Positions 1-8,334 are shown, numbered from the stretch's first letter. The stretch: DNA of 64,000 nucleotides from Alkalihalobacillus pseudalcaliphilus (GCF_028610675.1 NZ_JAQQWS010000001.1:1054001-1118000); one strand, 5' to 3'. Notes: generated from the letters alone by a model not told the origin. Translations and numbers: made by a program.

Positions 1-320
1 TCATGTCGATGCCGAGCTTTAGTCGACAGGTTCTTGACCTTTTTTCGCCCTGTTCATGTCGATGCACAGCCTCAGTCGACAGGTTCTTNNNNNNNNNNNN
101 NNNNNNNNNNNNNNNNNNNNNNNNNNNNNNNNNNNNNNNNNNNNNNNNNNNNNNNNNNNNNNNNNNNNNNNNNNNNNNNNNNNNNNNNCCGAGCTTTAGT
201 CGACAGGTTCTTGACCTTTTTTCGCCCTGTTCATGTCGATGCACAGCCTCAGTCGACAGGTTCTTTCTCTTTTTCCGTCCTGATCATGCCGACACGAGGT
301 ATTAGTCAACGGATTTCGCT
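1..320. repeat. Tandem repeat array, 53-bp unit, interrupted by an assembly gap
   Basis: Units begin at positions 1 and 54 and resume at 189 after the gap, so the period is 53 bp. The last unit decays from about 265. Each unit holds an inverted repeat, TGTCGA and TCGACA, about 13 bases apart. The frames through it are open only because of the repeats, and I see no gene. The same sequence lies on both sides of the gap, so the true array length is unknown. Confidence 0.85.
89..188. other. Assembly gap of exactly 100 N
   Basis: A run of exactly 100 N suggests a fixed-length placeholder, not a measured distance. It sits inside the 53-bp array, so the assembly probably broke on the repeat. Confidence 0.95.
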
Positions 321-345
321 CACCCAGAACCTCTAAATACATTAC

Positions 346-563
346 ATACAAAACCCAGATGGCGAAGCACGGTTCACTTCGCCACCAGCAAAGATTATAG
401 TAGTGGTGACTTTTTAAACAGTTGGCCCGTTTACAACTCCATCACCACTAAGAGTCGAACGACCAAAAAGGGAACGATTTCCTGCTAAGGTCATTGCAAG
501 ATGAATGACCAGGTAACTTCAAGGCACAACCTATCGCTCCTAAAATACACTTTCACACAAAAA
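346..563 (+). repeat. Dispersed structured element R1, copy A (most complete)
   Basis: Three hairpins are visible. H1 near 360-388 pairs TGGCGAAG with CTTCGCCA. H2 near 399-450 pairs TAGTGGTGA with TCACCACTA, with an inner AGTTG/CAACT stem. H3 near 490-513 pairs GGTCATT with AATGACC. The element starts and ends with an ACAAAA motif. Copies or fragments recur at 5976-6141, 6134-6215, 14554-14622, 41714-41780 (minus) and 58145-58345 (minus). The stems differ in sequence between copies yet stay paired. Copy A lies directly upstream of the GNAT at 576 and ends at its ribosome binding site. Confidence 0.8.
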
Positions 564-575
564 GGAGACCATACC

Positions 576-1142
576 ATGAAACAAATTGAAAATGAAGTTG
601 TTCAACTTATCCCGATTCAAATCGAACACCTAGAGGAACTCGCACTTGCCGCCAATGACCCAAAAATTTGGGAGCATATGTCGGTTACTCTTCTAAGCAT
701 TGAAGCCGTCAAAGCTTATATTAATGACGCACACAAACGATATGGAGAAGACTTTGCCTTCGTCATCATTAATCAAGCAACCCAGACAATCATTGGTGCC
801 ACTTGGTTACTTGATTACTCTAAATCACATCAAAGAGTGGAAATCGGATCAACCTGGCTGAATCCTACTTATTGGCGTTCTGCAATCAACACCAATTGCA
901 AACTGGTTTTATTATCCTACTGCTTTGAAGACCTTCAAGTAAATCGAGTTCAAATCAAAACAGGACACGAAAACCTACGCTCTCAAAAAGCCATTGAACG
1001 AATTGGTGCTACTAAAGAAGGTGTATTACGCAATCATATGATTCGAAAGGAAGGAACGATTCGCCATACCGTGATGTACAGTATCACAAAAGAAGAATGG
1101 CCAGAAGTAAAGCAGCATATCCAAACCCTACTAAGCAATTAA
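576..1142 (+). CDS. GNAT family N-acetyltransferase, RimJ/RimL-like
   Basis: A 188-residue protein of the acetyltransf_3 (RimJ/RimL) type, which acetylates a primary amine using acetyl-CoA. The fold pattern is visible: an N-terminal strand-helix segment, a central YWRSAINTNC stretch that replaces the usual Q/RxxGxG/A loop, and the conserved late HENLRSQKAIERIGA segment. I chose ATG 576 because AAAGGAG lies 8 bases upstream. A longer frame from 501 would run through repeat R1 and is unlikely. The substrate cannot be told. It is one of ten GNAT genes in the window. Confidence 0.85.
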   Translation: MKQIENEVVQLIPIQIEHLEELALAANDPKIWEHMSVTLLSIEAVKAYINDAHKRYGEDFAFVIINQATQTIIGATWLLDYSKSHQRVEIGSTWLNPTYWRSAINTNCKLVLLSYCFEDLQVNRVQIKTGHENLRSQKAIERIGATKEGVLRNHMIRKEGTIRHTVMYSITKEEWPEVKQHIQTLLSN

Positions 1143-1325
1143 TAACTAACACACAACCTTCCTCCTATCAGGAAAGCCTGTATGCATATTTTGTCTAAAA
1201 TGATATTATTTTGTATTGCATGACATAAAATGGTGTTTATCCATTACATTTGTAGGGTATTAGTCAAAAAGGATAAGCATCCTACATATCATTGTAAAAG
1301 AAAAACTACATAGGAGGAAGAACAA

Positions 1326-1655
1326 TTGAAAACTTTAGAAATTAAACGCTTTAACATTGGAAGTGTCATCAAAAGTACTTTATACCTTTATTTCATTCCG
1401 ATTATTTTATTTGTGATTGTTGGTTTGTTTATTTTTCTAATCACGATGATTGAGGAACCAGCAATGGGGATGGGCTTATTATTAGGAGGCTTAATTGGTA
1501 TTGTCTTTTACTCCGCCATTTACTTCGGTATCATCGCCCTAATCGTACTTATATACAATTGGCTTGCAGGTAAATTTGGTGGTTTAACATTTACAGTGGA
1601 AGAAAAACAAGACGAATATACAGATTACAATCGTGAAGCAAAAGAATACCGATAA
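1326..1655 (+). CDS. Small membrane protein, unknown function
   Basis: A 109-residue protein with two long hydrophobic segments (about residues 18-42 and 50-80) separated by a short EEPAMGMG turn, then a charged, acidic and tyrosine-rich tail. This predicts two or three membrane spans with a cytoplasmic C-terminus. The start is a TTG with AGGAGG 7 bases upstream. The gene stands alone and ends in a clear terminator. I do not recognise a named family with confidence. Some resemblance to DUF3566-type small membrane proteins is possible. Confidence 0.7.
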   Translation: MKTLEIKRFNIGSVIKSTLYLYFIPIILFVIVGLFIFLITMIEEPAMGMGLLLGGLIGIVFYSAIYFGIIALIVLIYNWLAGKFGGLTFTVEEKQDEYTDYNREAKEYR

Positions 1656-1660
1656 ATTGA

Positions 1661-1702
1661 AAAAACTGCTGTGAACCTTTTAAAGGCTAGCAGCAGTTTT
1701 TT
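1661..1702 (+). terminator. Rho-independent terminator of the small membrane protein gene
   Basis: The stem AACTGCTG/CAGCAGTT is followed by TTTTTT, just after the stop codon. Confidence 0.85.
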
Positions 1703-1748
1703 GATTTTACACACTTCTTCATCAAACCAATTTCTAAGATTACTCCGC

Positions 1749-1952
1749 TTAACCAAAAAACAAATCAATCACATTCGAAGCAGTCGATGTTTCCTTATTA
1801 TAAAACTCTGAGTAACCGCAGCTTTTACAAAAAACAACAAGGAAACGGTTATGTTGGATATCCATAAACCTCGATAGACCCGCACCCGTCATCGCCACAT
1901 CCTTCGTTCCAACCTCTCTTCCGCCACATTTCATACAACCTGACTTCTCCAT
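1749..1952 (-). CDS. Zinc-ribbon nucleic-acid-binding-like small protein
   Basis: A 67-residue protein with two CxxC knuckles (CMKC near residue 6 and CKSC near residue 43) that should bind one zinc ion. The middle stretch TKDVAMTGAGLSRFMDIQ is characteristic of the bacterial zinc-ribbon family of small predicted nucleic-acid-binding proteins. The start is the ATG at 1952, with AAGGTG 6 bases upstream; GTG 1961 and ATG 1958 overlap that site. It is the last gene of a minus-strand run after the Nudix and amidohydrolase genes. Its actual ligand is unknown. Confidence 0.8.
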   Translation of the reverse strand: MEKSGCMKCGGREVGTKDVAMTGAGLSRFMDIQHNRFLVVFCKSCGYSEFYNKETSTASNVIDLFFG

Positions 1953-2039
1953 CCCCATCACCTTTTATCATTAGATTATTCTTTTGTCATGTCTCGATAT
2001 CTTATATTCGTTGTATGATTAAAATTGGTTTCACTTTTT

Positions 2040-2504
2040 CTAATTAACATCGCCTAAATAAAGAGGATAAGATAATCCAGCTACCGACGCTTGTAACGGC
2101 TGGATGAGAGCTTTAGGATAAATTCGATATTGCTCTAAATCATCGATTATTAACCATTCAACCCCGATTTGATCCGTGTCTGGCTGTGCAGGCTTGGAAA
2201 CTTGCGTACGTAAAGAACAGCGAAAATAGGTTTCAACCTGATGAACATCATGGTCAAAATTGGAAAATTCATGATTAGCCCCAATATATTCACGCATAAA
2301 CAAAACTTCGTGGACATCAACATCAAAACCGATTTCTTCTATACATTCCCTTCTCACTGTGTGCTTTGCCTCTTCTAGAAACTCCTGTCCTCCGCCCGGG
2401 AAGATATAGAAGTCCCCTTCCTGATCCGCACAATTAATGAATAATACTTGATTATTCTCTATTATTATTGCTTTCATTGAATTTCTTATTGCATGATCGG
2501 ACAA
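2040..2504 (-). CDS. Nudix hydrolase
   Basis: A 154-residue Nudix protein. The Nudix box is complete: GGGQEFLEEAKH near residues 37-48, then the REcIEEIGF core that binds the divalent metal and cleaves a nucleoside diphosphate linked to another moiety. The substrate is not readable. Translation appears to start at a TTG (2504). An internal ATG nine codons on is the alternative. It lies 21 bases after the amidohydrolase stop on the same strand, so the two are probably cotranscribed. Confidence 0.88.
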   Translation of the reverse strand: MSDHAIRNSMKAIIIENNQVLFINCADQEGDFYIFPGGGQEFLEEAKHTVRRECIEEIGFDVDVHEVLFMREYIGANHEFSNFDHDVHQVETYFRCSLRTQVSKPAQPDTDQIGVEWLIIDDLEQYRIYPKALIQPLQASVAGLSYPLYLGDVN

Positions 2505-2525
2505 GTTATTCTCTACTTTCTCTTT

Positions 2526-3872
2526 TTATTTGCTAATCTTATTTATCTGTTCTAGTGTCGTATCTTTGAAATGTTCAATAAATTGCTCATACTTCTCTTT
2601 ATACTCTTCAGCACTGACTGTATACGACACTAGTTCATCTGGCTGGAACACTCGGCCACCTTTCACGATCAACGTAATCCCTTGTGTATGGCTTATGTTT
2701 TCTAATGGATGTTCACTCAAAATCACAAGATCCGCATAGGCACCCTCTTTAATTCGTCCTATATCCGTTCTATTTAAAGCATCGGCTGCTTTAATCGTGG
2801 CAGCTTGTAAAGCTTCTAACTCTGTAAAGCCAGCTTCAACAAAAAGCTCTAGCTCACGATGCAGAGCTAATCCAGGATATGTAAAAATACCAGCAGGCGT
2901 ATCTGTTCCTGTTACAACCTTACCACCGATGTCATGATACATTTTCGCGATAACCTTATTCCATTGATGTGATTTACCTACTACCTTTAGCGACTCCTTA
3001 TATCCCAAAAATGAGTTCCATTGTTGAAAAAGGCCTTCTAGTGTATTCAACTGTTCCATCAAAGGGTGCCGAGGTGCCCAGTAATTGTTTACTAGGTTCA
3101 TTTGATCAATCAATGTCATCGTCGGACAAATGATCACACCTTCTTCTAACAGCGTATGTAATATCGGAAGTAAGGCCTCCCTATCAGGCTCCTCCCAATC
3201 AATTTGATCCCATATTTCTTTTGCCGCACTTGTATGCCAATCAGGATACAGAGCTTGGATAATACCAGAAGCATGTTCATTCCATTTGACACCGAATCTT
3301 GCCGCGTCAACAGCATTGACCTTTCGAGAGTGGTTTAAATCACAGCTGACTTCTTTACCAAGTTTTCTTGCTTCATCAGCGACTGAAGCCATCACATCCG
3401 GGGAAAGCCAGCCATACACTTTAATAAAATCTGCACCTATTTCTACTTGTCTCCTTACTTCAAAACGTGCGATTTCTGGGTTATCGATATTAACATTAAA
3501 TGGTGTCGTCTCCCCCCATAAACCAGGTGGTCCATCAATCATCCGATCAGCAGAGATCACACGTGGAGTCGGATCATCGGCCTTTGCTTTTCTTAGACGC
3601 TCTAACTCCAAAACACTTCCAGCCGTATTCCGAACCGTCGTGACACCACTAGCAACAAAAAATGGAGCAAAAGTCTCTTTAATATGTACATGCATATCAA
3701 TTAAGCCCGGTATCACATATTTCCCTGCTATATCCATGACTTGCTCAGCTTCTAAAACTCCTTCCTCATAAGAAATTTGTTCCACCTTATGACCATTAAT
3801 AAGAATGTCACCTTTTTTTACCTCGCCACTTTCGACATTTATCACATAACCATTTATTAATAAAATCCGCAC
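2526..3872 (-). CDS. Metal-dependent amidohydrolase
   Basis: A 448-residue amidohydrolase-superfamily enzyme of the imidazolonepropionase/prolidase-like group, which hydrolyses amide or related bonds with one or two metals. Visible ligands are the HxH motif (MHVHIKE, residues 61 and 63), a likely carboxylated lysine in FIKVYGW, a later NHS histidine, and the catalytic Asp in TGTDTPAG. The C-terminal IKEGAYADLVIL stretch is the usual beta-sandwich return. There is no signal peptide, so it is cytoplasmic. The start is a GTG behind AAGGGGG. The Nudix gene follows 21 bases later. Confidence 0.88.
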   Translation of the reverse strand: MRILLINGYVINVESGEVKKGDILINGHKVEQISYEEGVLEAEQVMDIAGKYVIPGLIDMHVHIKETFAPFFVASGVTTVRNTAGSVLELERLRKAKADDPTPRVISADRMIDGPPGLWGETTPFNVNIDNPEIARFEVRRQVEIGADFIKVYGWLSPDVMASVADEARKLGKEVSCDLNHSRKVNAVDAARFGVKWNEHASGIIQALYPDWHTSAAKEIWDQIDWEEPDREALLPILHTLLEEGVIICPTMTLIDQMNLVNNYWAPRHPLMEQLNTLEGLFQQWNSFLGYKESLKVVGKSHQWNKVIAKMYHDIGGKVVTGTDTPAGIFTYPGLALHRELELFVEAGFTELEALQAATIKAADALNRTDIGRIKEGAYADLVILSEHPLENISHTQGITLIVKGGRVFQPDELVSYTVSAEEYKEKYEQFIEHFKDTTLEQINKISK

Positions 3873-4080
3873 AAACTTTCCCCCTTTTTATATGACCGCC
3901 TATCATATCATAATCTTATTAATTTTCTAAAATATCAAGTAAAAAAAATTCCTCTATATTAAAAAGGCTTTTGCTTCGTTCATTTCATGGACAACGAGCA
4001 TTTGCGTTTGCCACGATGTAGGTTTCATATAGAACAGAAGCCCGTTTATCTCAATCATTAGCTTGCTCATTTATGTGTGG

Positions 4081-4497
4081 TTATACAGTTATTCCACCAT
4101 GAAACGTATAAGGAATTGATTCATTACGTAACCATAGAAATCCCTTTTGATAAAATGGAACTAGTCGGTTTGCTTCCTCAACACTTACCCAGCGAATCTC
4201 AGCTACGGTTTCAACATCGATGATTGCCGCTTTCCCTCCAATAATTAATGAAAGAAAAGTAAAAAAATGAACATGGATTTGATTAATAAATGCTTCATCG
4301 ACACTGACAATCTCTCCCACTTCAATTTTATAGCCCGTCTCCTCCGTCATCTCTCTTTTAGCGGCTTCTTTTAACGTTTCTTTTTCTTCAACCCGACCTC
4401 CGGGTAATGACCAATCATCTCGTTTTTTATTTCGAACAATTAATACTTCATTTTTATCGTTAAAAACAAGGTTGTATACAACATCAATTCTTTTCAT
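4081..4497 (-). CDS. Nudix hydrolase
   Basis: A 138-residue Nudix protein. The box is complete (GGRVEEKETLKEAAK, then REMTEETGY), so a metal-dependent pyrophosphohydrolase is expected. The N-terminal KRIDVVYNLVFNDKNEVL segment is the usual first beta-strand pair. ATG 4497 follows AGGAGAAT. It lies 50 bases after ddl on the same strand, but a hairpin separates them. The substrate is unknown. Confidence 0.88.
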   Translation of the reverse strand: MKRIDVVYNLVFNDKNEVLIVRNKKRDDWSLPGGRVEEKETLKEAAKREMTEETGYKIEVGEIVSVDEAFINQIHVHFFTFLSLIIGGKAAIIDVETVAEIRWVSVEEANRLVPFYQKGFLWLRNESIPYTFHGGITV

Positions 4498-4509
4498 TTT
4501 ATTCTCCTA

Positions 4510-4548
4510 AAGAAACTCCTAGGTTTCCACCTAAGAGTTGTGTTTTTT
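4510..4548 (-). terminator. Hairpin, possible terminator between ddl and the Nudix gene
   Basis: The stem AACTCCTAGG/CCTAAGAGTT (one G-T pair) is followed on the minus strand by TTTCTTT. On the plus strand it is followed by seven T, so it may work in both directions. Confidence 0.5.
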
Positions 4549-5660
4549 TATAAATGATCATTAATGGAGCTTTGCAACTTCTGATCTCGTTCGTGTCGTT
4601 CAATCGCTAGGTCAATTAATTTTTCGATCAATTGACTGTAACGAATACCGCTTTGCTCCCATAACTTCGGATACATACTTATTTTCGTAAAGCCTGGTAA
4701 TGTATTAATCTCATTAATGATAATGCGATCATCTTCTGTTAAAAATACATCAACGCGTGCCAAGCCTTCGCAATTAAGGGCCTGATAGGCTTTTAAAGAT
4801 GTTTCTTGAATTCTTTCAACTTGCTTTGTACTGAGCTTTGCAGGAATTTCAAGAATCGCCCCAGATTCGTCGATATACTTCGCATCATAAGAATAAAAGT
4901 CGCCCGTTGCAATAATTTCACCTGGAATCGAAGCAATCGGCTCATAATTCCCTAATACAGAGCACTCAATCTCACGCCCATCGATCGCTTCTTCAATCAA
5001 AATCTTTGTATCGAATTGAAACGCTTCAGCGACGGCTTTTTCAAATTGCTCTTTGTTTGTTGCTTTTGAAACTCCGACTGAAGAGCCTTGATTTGCAGGC
5101 TTAATAAAGACTGGTAACCCAAGTTCCTTCACTACATGTTCATAGTTAATTTGTTTTCTAGTTGCGATATTAAAAGCGAAACCCTTTGCAACACCTAACC
5201 CCGCATCACGTAATAGCCTTTTCGCAATATCTTTATCCATACTGATAGCAGATCCTAATACATTGGAACCTACAAAAGGAATATTGGCCATACGTAACAT
5301 GCCTTGAATACTGCCATCCTCACCTAAGGTACCATGAATAATCGGGAAAATGACATCGAGCTGTTCCATGGCTTCTGTTTGATTTAAACTTATCAATTGA
5401 TTTTTTTCTTCACCTGGAATAATGGATACACCTTCATTGGTTTTGTTTAAAGCGATTAATTTTGGGTCCTCTGCGTTGATGAGGAAATGGGAATCTTTAT
5501 TTAAGTGCCAGCGTCCGCTTTTATCAATACCTAGTAAGACAACTTCGTACTTTGATTTATCAATAGCATCGACGATATTTTTAGCGGATTGTAAGGAAAC
5601 CTCATGCTCTGCCGATTTACCACCAAAGACAATGCCTACTCTTAATTTTTTATTTGTCAT
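4548..5660 (-). CDS. ddl: D-alanine--D-alanine ligase
   Basis: A 370-residue ATP-grasp ligase that joins two D-alanines for the peptidoglycan stem peptide in the cytoplasm. Signatures are VFGGKSAEHEVS (residues 11-22), HGTLGEDG (109-116), the omega-loop stretch SYDAKY whose Tyr-Lys pattern fits D-Ala rather than D-lactate specificity, and the C-terminal metal-binding NEINTLPGFT. The length is normal for the Gram-positive type. It is not next to murF here; upstream is the repeat mosaic at 5700-6450, so it probably has its own promoter. Confidence 0.95.
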   Translation of the reverse strand: MTNKKLRVGIVFGGKSAEHEVSLQSAKNIVDAIDKSKYEVVLLGIDKSGRWHLNKDSHFLINAEDPKLIALNKTNEGVSIIPGEEKNQLISLNQTEAMEQLDVIFPIIHGTLGEDGSIQGMLRMANIPFVGSNVLGSAISMDKDIAKRLLRDAGLGVAKGFAFNIATRKQINYEHVVKELGLPVFIKPANQGSSVGVSKATNKEQFEKAVAEAFQFDTKILIEEAIDGREIECSVLGNYEPIASIPGEIIATGDFYSYDAKYIDESGAILEIPAKLSTKQVERIQETSLKAYQALNCEGLARVDVFLTEDDRIIINEINTLPGFTKISMYPKLWEQSGIRYSQLIEKLIDLAIERHERDQKLQSSINDHL

Positions 5661-5729
5661 AATCGTATGCTCCTTTTTTATGTAATTGCTATTTAATATT
5701 TACAACTAGCTTTAGTTTTGTATGAAAGT

Positions 5730-5779
5730 TAGTGCGAACATGGTGCGTTGCTCGCCGCTACCGAAAATCATGCTCCGAG
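5730..5779 (+). repeat. Dispersed repeat R4, copy 1
   Basis: The module starts GCGAACATGGTGCG and ends ACCGAAAATCATGCTCCG. Similar sequence lies at 24093-24132 (minus), 55391-55425 (plus) and 59262-59293 (plus). No ORF is supported. Confidence 0.65.
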
Positions 5780-5786
5780 ACAACCT

Positions 5787-5865
5787 TGTGGCGCTGAGCT
5801 AACTGGCACAGCCAGTGGATCTCAGTCCGCCACTACGTCCAGCGGGATTCTCCACATATTTTCGT
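5787..5865 (-). repeat. Dispersed hairpin repeat R2, copy 1
   Basis: Read on the minus strand this matches 23508-23590, sharing AGCGGACGAAAA, GGACGTAGTG and the GCTGAG...CTCAGC hairpin. The inner stem here is ACTGGC/GCCAGT with a 3-base loop. The other copy has CGGC/GCCG, so the stem is kept while its sequence changes. Confidence 0.75.
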
Positions 5866-5975
5866 CCGCTAGGTTACTGTTATTCCTCAAGTTCAAAACC
5901 AACATACAACATTCTAAAAAAACAAAAACCATATTAAATGAAATGCCACTAGTCAGAAAGCAAACCTTTACTTTC

Positions 5976-6141
5976 ATGTTTGTTGGTGGAGACTTTTTAA
6001 AACGTTGGCCCTTCATACAACTCCACCACCATTAGGAGTCGCACCACAATAAGGAAGCACTATCCTGTTAAGGCCGTCTATCGCATGATGGATGACCAGC
6101 TAACTTCAAGGCACAATCTATTGCCCCTTAAGTCCACTTTG
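5976..6141 (+). repeat. Dispersed structured element R1, copy B
   Basis: It aligns with copy A from the H2 hairpin onward. H2 here is TGGTGGAG/CTCCACCA around GTTG/CAAC. H3 (about 6073-6098) is imperfect. The tail GGATGACCAGCTAACTTC is nearly identical to the other copies. The H1 part is missing in front but appears directly behind (6134-6215). Confidence 0.75.
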
Positions 6142-6215
6142 ATACAAAACGTCCTTGGCGGGTTGTCGCTCCGCCACCAACAAATATGAAAGTGGCGATT
6201 CACTCTTTAACTGAT
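6134..6215 (+). repeat. R1 fragment, start of a second unit behind copy B
   Basis: It begins ATACAAAACG and carries an H1-type stem, TGGCGG/CCGCCA, then CACCAACAAATATGAAAGTGG as in copies C and E. It joins copy B at the shared ATACAAAA end. Confidence 0.6.
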
Positions 6216-6224
6216 GGCTTTTCA

Positions 6225-6442
6225 TTCCATAACGGTTTTGAGGATTCTCACACTTTGCCGTAGCCCTGCCACTTTTTAGGGGTGAGCTCGCAAGAGCTTT
6301 CCTAAAAAGATTCAGCGCACCGCACAACCAGCCACCACCAACAAAAAAGAGAGAGTAGTAATCAGGATTAGTATCTAAAATCTAAGTGTTTTTGGGCCGT
6401 TAGCCAAGCAAGCTTTGCTACTTCACGAATTTGCGTGAAGTT
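6225..6442 (+). ncRNA. Cluster of strong hairpins, possible structured RNA
   Basis: The main hairpin at 6272-6309 has CTTTTTAGG pairing with CCTAAAAAG, and inside it AGCTC pairing with GAGCT around a GCAA tetraloop. At 6420-6440 CTTCACG pairs with CGTGAAG. Near 6226-6260 ACGG/CCGT encloses TGAG/CTCA. No ORF with a ribosome binding site is present. I do not recognise a known RNA family, and transcription is unproven. Confidence 0.35.
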
Positions 6443-6590
6443 TTGAAAATCGTAAAGAACTTTCGCACAAAACAACAGCAGTTGCTTTCTTCTTTCTATC
6501 CATTCTATTGTACTATAAAATTTTCAATGGTATCATTATGTTTATTATAATTTTAAATTTTCTAACACTTAGGAAGGAACACACTTTTAA

Positions 6591-7355
6591 ATGAACGATA
6601 TTTTTAACACGAATTTTGAAAAGTATACAGACACTGACATGTATGATTTATTACACGAACCATCCAAACAAGAGCTTCCTATTTTGCTTCAGCATGCTCA
6701 AATCGAGGATCAAATCTTAGAGCTCGCTTGCGGGACAGGTCGCTTGACAATCCCTTTTGCTGAAAAAGGATATACGATTACTGGTGTTGATTTACATGAG
6801 GGTATGCTAAAAAAAGCACAACAAAAAGCACAACAAAAAGGACAACAAATTCCTTTCCATTTACAGGACTGTACACAGCTTTCATTAGCCAACCACTTTG
6901 ACTTTATGTTTATGGTTGGTAATTCATTTCAGCACTTTTTGACTAATTCATCTCAGGATCAATTACTACATTCAGTTTCTTCACATTTACAAAAGGATGG
7001 CATGTTTATTTTTGATACGCGAAATCCTATATTAACCGAACTAAGTAAAGTGGATGAGTATGATATAAACTTCCAAGACTATCGTGGTTTTGATATCCAA
7101 GAGCAACATATTGAAACATATGAGGATGCCACACAAATATTACACTGTCATACGATGAGACATATATACGACAATGGCACCTTGATAGGTACTGAAAAGG
7201 ATAAAATTTCATTACGATATACTTACCCTCTAGAGATGGAACGACTTTTACATTTTCATGGCTTCTCTATTAAAGAATGCTATGGGAGTTGGCAAGGTAT
7301 CCCCATGTCTAATGAAACTCCGCAAATGATTTTTATCTGTCGGAAAGTTAAATAG
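6591..7355 (+). CDS. Class I SAM-dependent methyltransferase
   Basis: A 254-residue Rossmann methyltransferase. Motif I is ELACGTG (residues 44-50) and the acidic end of strand 2 is GVDLHEG (Asp67). A methyltransf_25-like core fills the first 140 residues, and the C-terminal half resembles the bacterial family of small-molecule methyltransferases with a late beta meander. The acceptor is unknown. Near residues 73-86 the gene has a 12-bp tandem repeat coding KAQQ, KAQQ, KGQQ. It is the first of four unrelated-looking methyltransferases within 8 kb. Confidence 0.85.
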   Translation: MNDIFNTNFEKYTDTDMYDLLHEPSKQELPILLQHAQIEDQILELACGTGRLTIPFAEKGYTITGVDLHEGMLKKAQQKAQQKGQQIPFHLQDCTQLSLANHFDFMFMVGNSFQHFLTNSSQDQLLHSVSSHLQKDGMFIFDTRNPILTELSKVDEYDINFQDYRGFDIQEQHIETYEDATQILHCHTMRHIYDNGTLIGTEKDKISLRYTYPLEMERLLHFHGFSIKECYGSWQGIPMSNETPQMIFICRKVK

Positions 7356-7514
7356 TTGTGATTAGTACCCGAACCTTAAAATGTTTCTTAACCAAAAACA
7401 TTTACAGATACTTGGCTCTCGAAATAAGTTTTGAAAATCTATGACCATTACAATTAAACTAAAAGCAATTAATAGATAGCCTAAAATACCAATACATTAT
7501 AGGGAGGCATATAC

Positions 7515-8219
7515 ATGAACAAGCAAATCATTGCATTAGGTGGCGGAGGTTTCTCCATGGAACCAGAAAACCCACTCTTAGATGACTATATAATAAGGCA
7601 TGCTAGAAGAGAAAATCCTAGCATCTGTTTTCTTCCGACAGCTAGTGGGGATTCGGCCGATTATATGAACCGATTTTACCAATCATTTAAAGCGAAAAAC
7701 TGTGAGCCTACACATCTTTCCTTATTTAAACCGCCAACTAGAAATCTAAGGGAATTTGTTCTACAGCAAGATATTATTTATGTTGGTGGCGGTAATACCG
7801 TTAATCTTATCTTATTATGGAAACATTGGGGCTTAGACCAATACTTACACGAAGCATGGCAAGAAGGAACGCTCTTAGCAGGTCTTAGTGCTGGATCTAT
7901 TTGTTGGTTTGAAGAGGGGATTACCGACTCCTATGGTGATGGGTTGGAACCTGTCAATGGACTAGGTTTTTTAAAAGGGAGTCATTCCCCTCATTATGAT
8001 TGCGAACTCAATCGAAGACCCACCTTCCAAAAGTTCATTACAGAAGGGAAATTACAGGAGGGCATCGCTGCTGATGACGGTGTTGCCTTACATTACGTTG
8101 ATGATCAATTACATACCATTGTGAAATCCAGAAAAAACGCCAATGCGTATCAGGTCCATATGCAGGGCGGTCAATTAAAAGAAGAAAAGTTAAGCAGTCA
8201 TTATTTAGGCAAACCGTAA
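7515..8219 (+). CDS. Peptidase E-like protein (S51 family)
   Basis: A 234-residue protein of the S51 dipeptidase E family, which removes N-terminal aspartyl residues from dipeptides in the cytoplasm. Seen are an N-terminal IALGGGG, the IIYVGGGNT loop (residues 87-95), the nucleophile elbow GLSAGS (123-128, Ser125), and a later HSPHYD containing the likely catalytic His. The length is normal. ATG 7515 follows GGGAGG. It is monocistronic. Related Bacillus proteins are annotated as putative peptidases, so true specificity is open. Confidence 0.85.
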   Translation: MNKQIIALGGGGFSMEPENPLLDDYIIRHARRENPSICFLPTASGDSADYMNRFYQSFKAKNCEPTHLSLFKPPTRNLREFVLQQDIIYVGGGNTVNLILLWKHWGLDQYLHEAWQEGTLLAGLSAGSICWFEEGITDSYGDGLEPVNGLGFLKGSHSPHYDCELNRRPTFQKFITEGKLQEGIAADDGVALHYVDDQLHTIVKSRKNANAYQVHMQGGQLKEEKLSSHYLGKP

Positions 8220-8334
8220 CCATCCTATTACGAAAACTTCACTTTCACTCTCTCTATAAAGCTAACTACCTCACAGCTAAAACAGCCACAATTCCAGCTT
8301 TGATCACTGTAAAACCGTACAAAAAATCTCAATA

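Noticed and set aside
501..575. N-terminal extension of the first GNAT
   Set aside because: The extension is translated repeat R1. The ribosome site fits ATG 576.
5748..6035. Frames of 60-95 codons in the 5.7-6.4 kb region
   Set aside because: They lie inside repeat modules R4, R2 and R1 and have no ribosome sites.
6820..6850. 12-bp tandem repeat inside a methyltransferase gene
   Set aside because: It keeps the frame and codes KAQQ-like units. It is probably a harmless slippage expansion.
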